A stretch of 64,000 nucleotides of DNA from Acanthococcus lagerstroemiae. Its lineage: Eukaryota; Arthropoda; Insecta; Hemiptera; Eriococcidae. Position numbers and translations under genes: made by a program. This document shows positions 63,901 through 64,000 of this stretch, piece by piece. Position 1 is the first letter of the stretch, and each line of letters opens with the position of its first letter. The notes under the pieces are model-generated. The model searched no databases. It was not told where the DNA came from and saw only the letters and a list, made by a program, of their open reading frames with translations. Location: positions 41,410,268 to 41,474,267 of the forward strand of contig CM063108.1 in assembly GCA_031841125.1 (NCBI GenBank), read 5' to 3'.

Positions 63901-64000
63901 AGTTTTAAAGTATTTTCGAAATAGCTGGCGCCCCCTGGAAACAGCAATTTTGCTTGCCAATCATCCCAATACCGGTCGACATGCTTATGACTCTGCTGTC
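63901..64000. other. Window end; no recognised feature
   Basis: The LINE coding signal ends at about 63900, and the remaining bases give no motif. Confidence 0.5.

Overview
This window looks like intergenic or intronic DNA from a large, transposon-rich animal genome, most probably an arthropod and perhaps a hemipteran-like insect. The basis is RTE-clade LINEs, hAT and Mutator-like DNA transposons, tRNA-derived SINEs, and CpG-rich apparently single-copy islands full of TAATTA-type motifs. I found no intact host gene, no rRNA, no functional tRNA, no CRISPR array and no bacterial-type operon. Nearly all coding signal comes from broken transposon proteins. Most long open frames are chance or antisense.

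Layout. 1-7.0 kb: a 1.1 kb composite hAT-like element (2604-3689), a G/T-rich minisatellite (about 4390-4640) and an old hAT-like transposase relic (5420-6420). 7.0-7.8 kb: a CpG-rich island. 7.9-12.4 kb: an essentially full-length but dead RTE LINE (about 7979-11904) inserted into a degenerate TGACGTC-rich repeat and itself hit by a SINE and a TIR element. 12.4-17.9 kb: degenerate tandem repeats, two hAT MITEs with exact 8-bp target duplications (13222-13835, 16161-16640), a jockey-like LINE fragment and a 273-bp tandem repeat. 17.9-20.9 kb: an internally deleted hAT element (17884-20890) with a 1.5 kb second transposon nested inside its transposase gene. 21-24.8 kb: CpG-rich and otherwise unremarkable DNA. 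24.8-28.6 kb: a ~57-bp satellite that switches orientation and is interrupted by a foldback-like repeat cluster. 28.6-32.4 kb: mostly unrecognised.

32.4-42.2 kb: a second RTE LINE (about 32481-38210) carrying three insertions, an inverted pair of RTE 3' ends, and a third RTE copy (40838-42165) carrying a hAT MITE. 43.6-48.5 kb: a LINE ORF1 remnant, then a nested stack. A hAT element (43986-48447) contains a minus-strand RTE, and that RTE contains both a TA-flanked MITE (45344-45887) and a small Mutator-like element (47312-48072) that still encodes a SWIM zinc finger. 48.5-50.6 kb: CpG-rich unique-looking DNA. 50.8-56.1 kb: foldback-like repeats, a large hairpin, a ~215-bp satellite with an inverted half and G-rich alternating modules. 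58.4-60.6 kb: a third copy of the composite element expanded by a CTCA tandem array. 60.9-64.0 kb: another RTE fragment, a second copy of the SINE, and a minus-strand LINE RT fragment.

The window therefore works as a stratified record of transposition. In several cases removing the inserted element and one target copy restores a readable host-element frame, so the order of events can be read. All five RTE copies in which the reverse transcriptase active-site motif can be located have lost it, while the two other LINE fragments keep YADD. Family names rest on motifs I can read; no database search was run.
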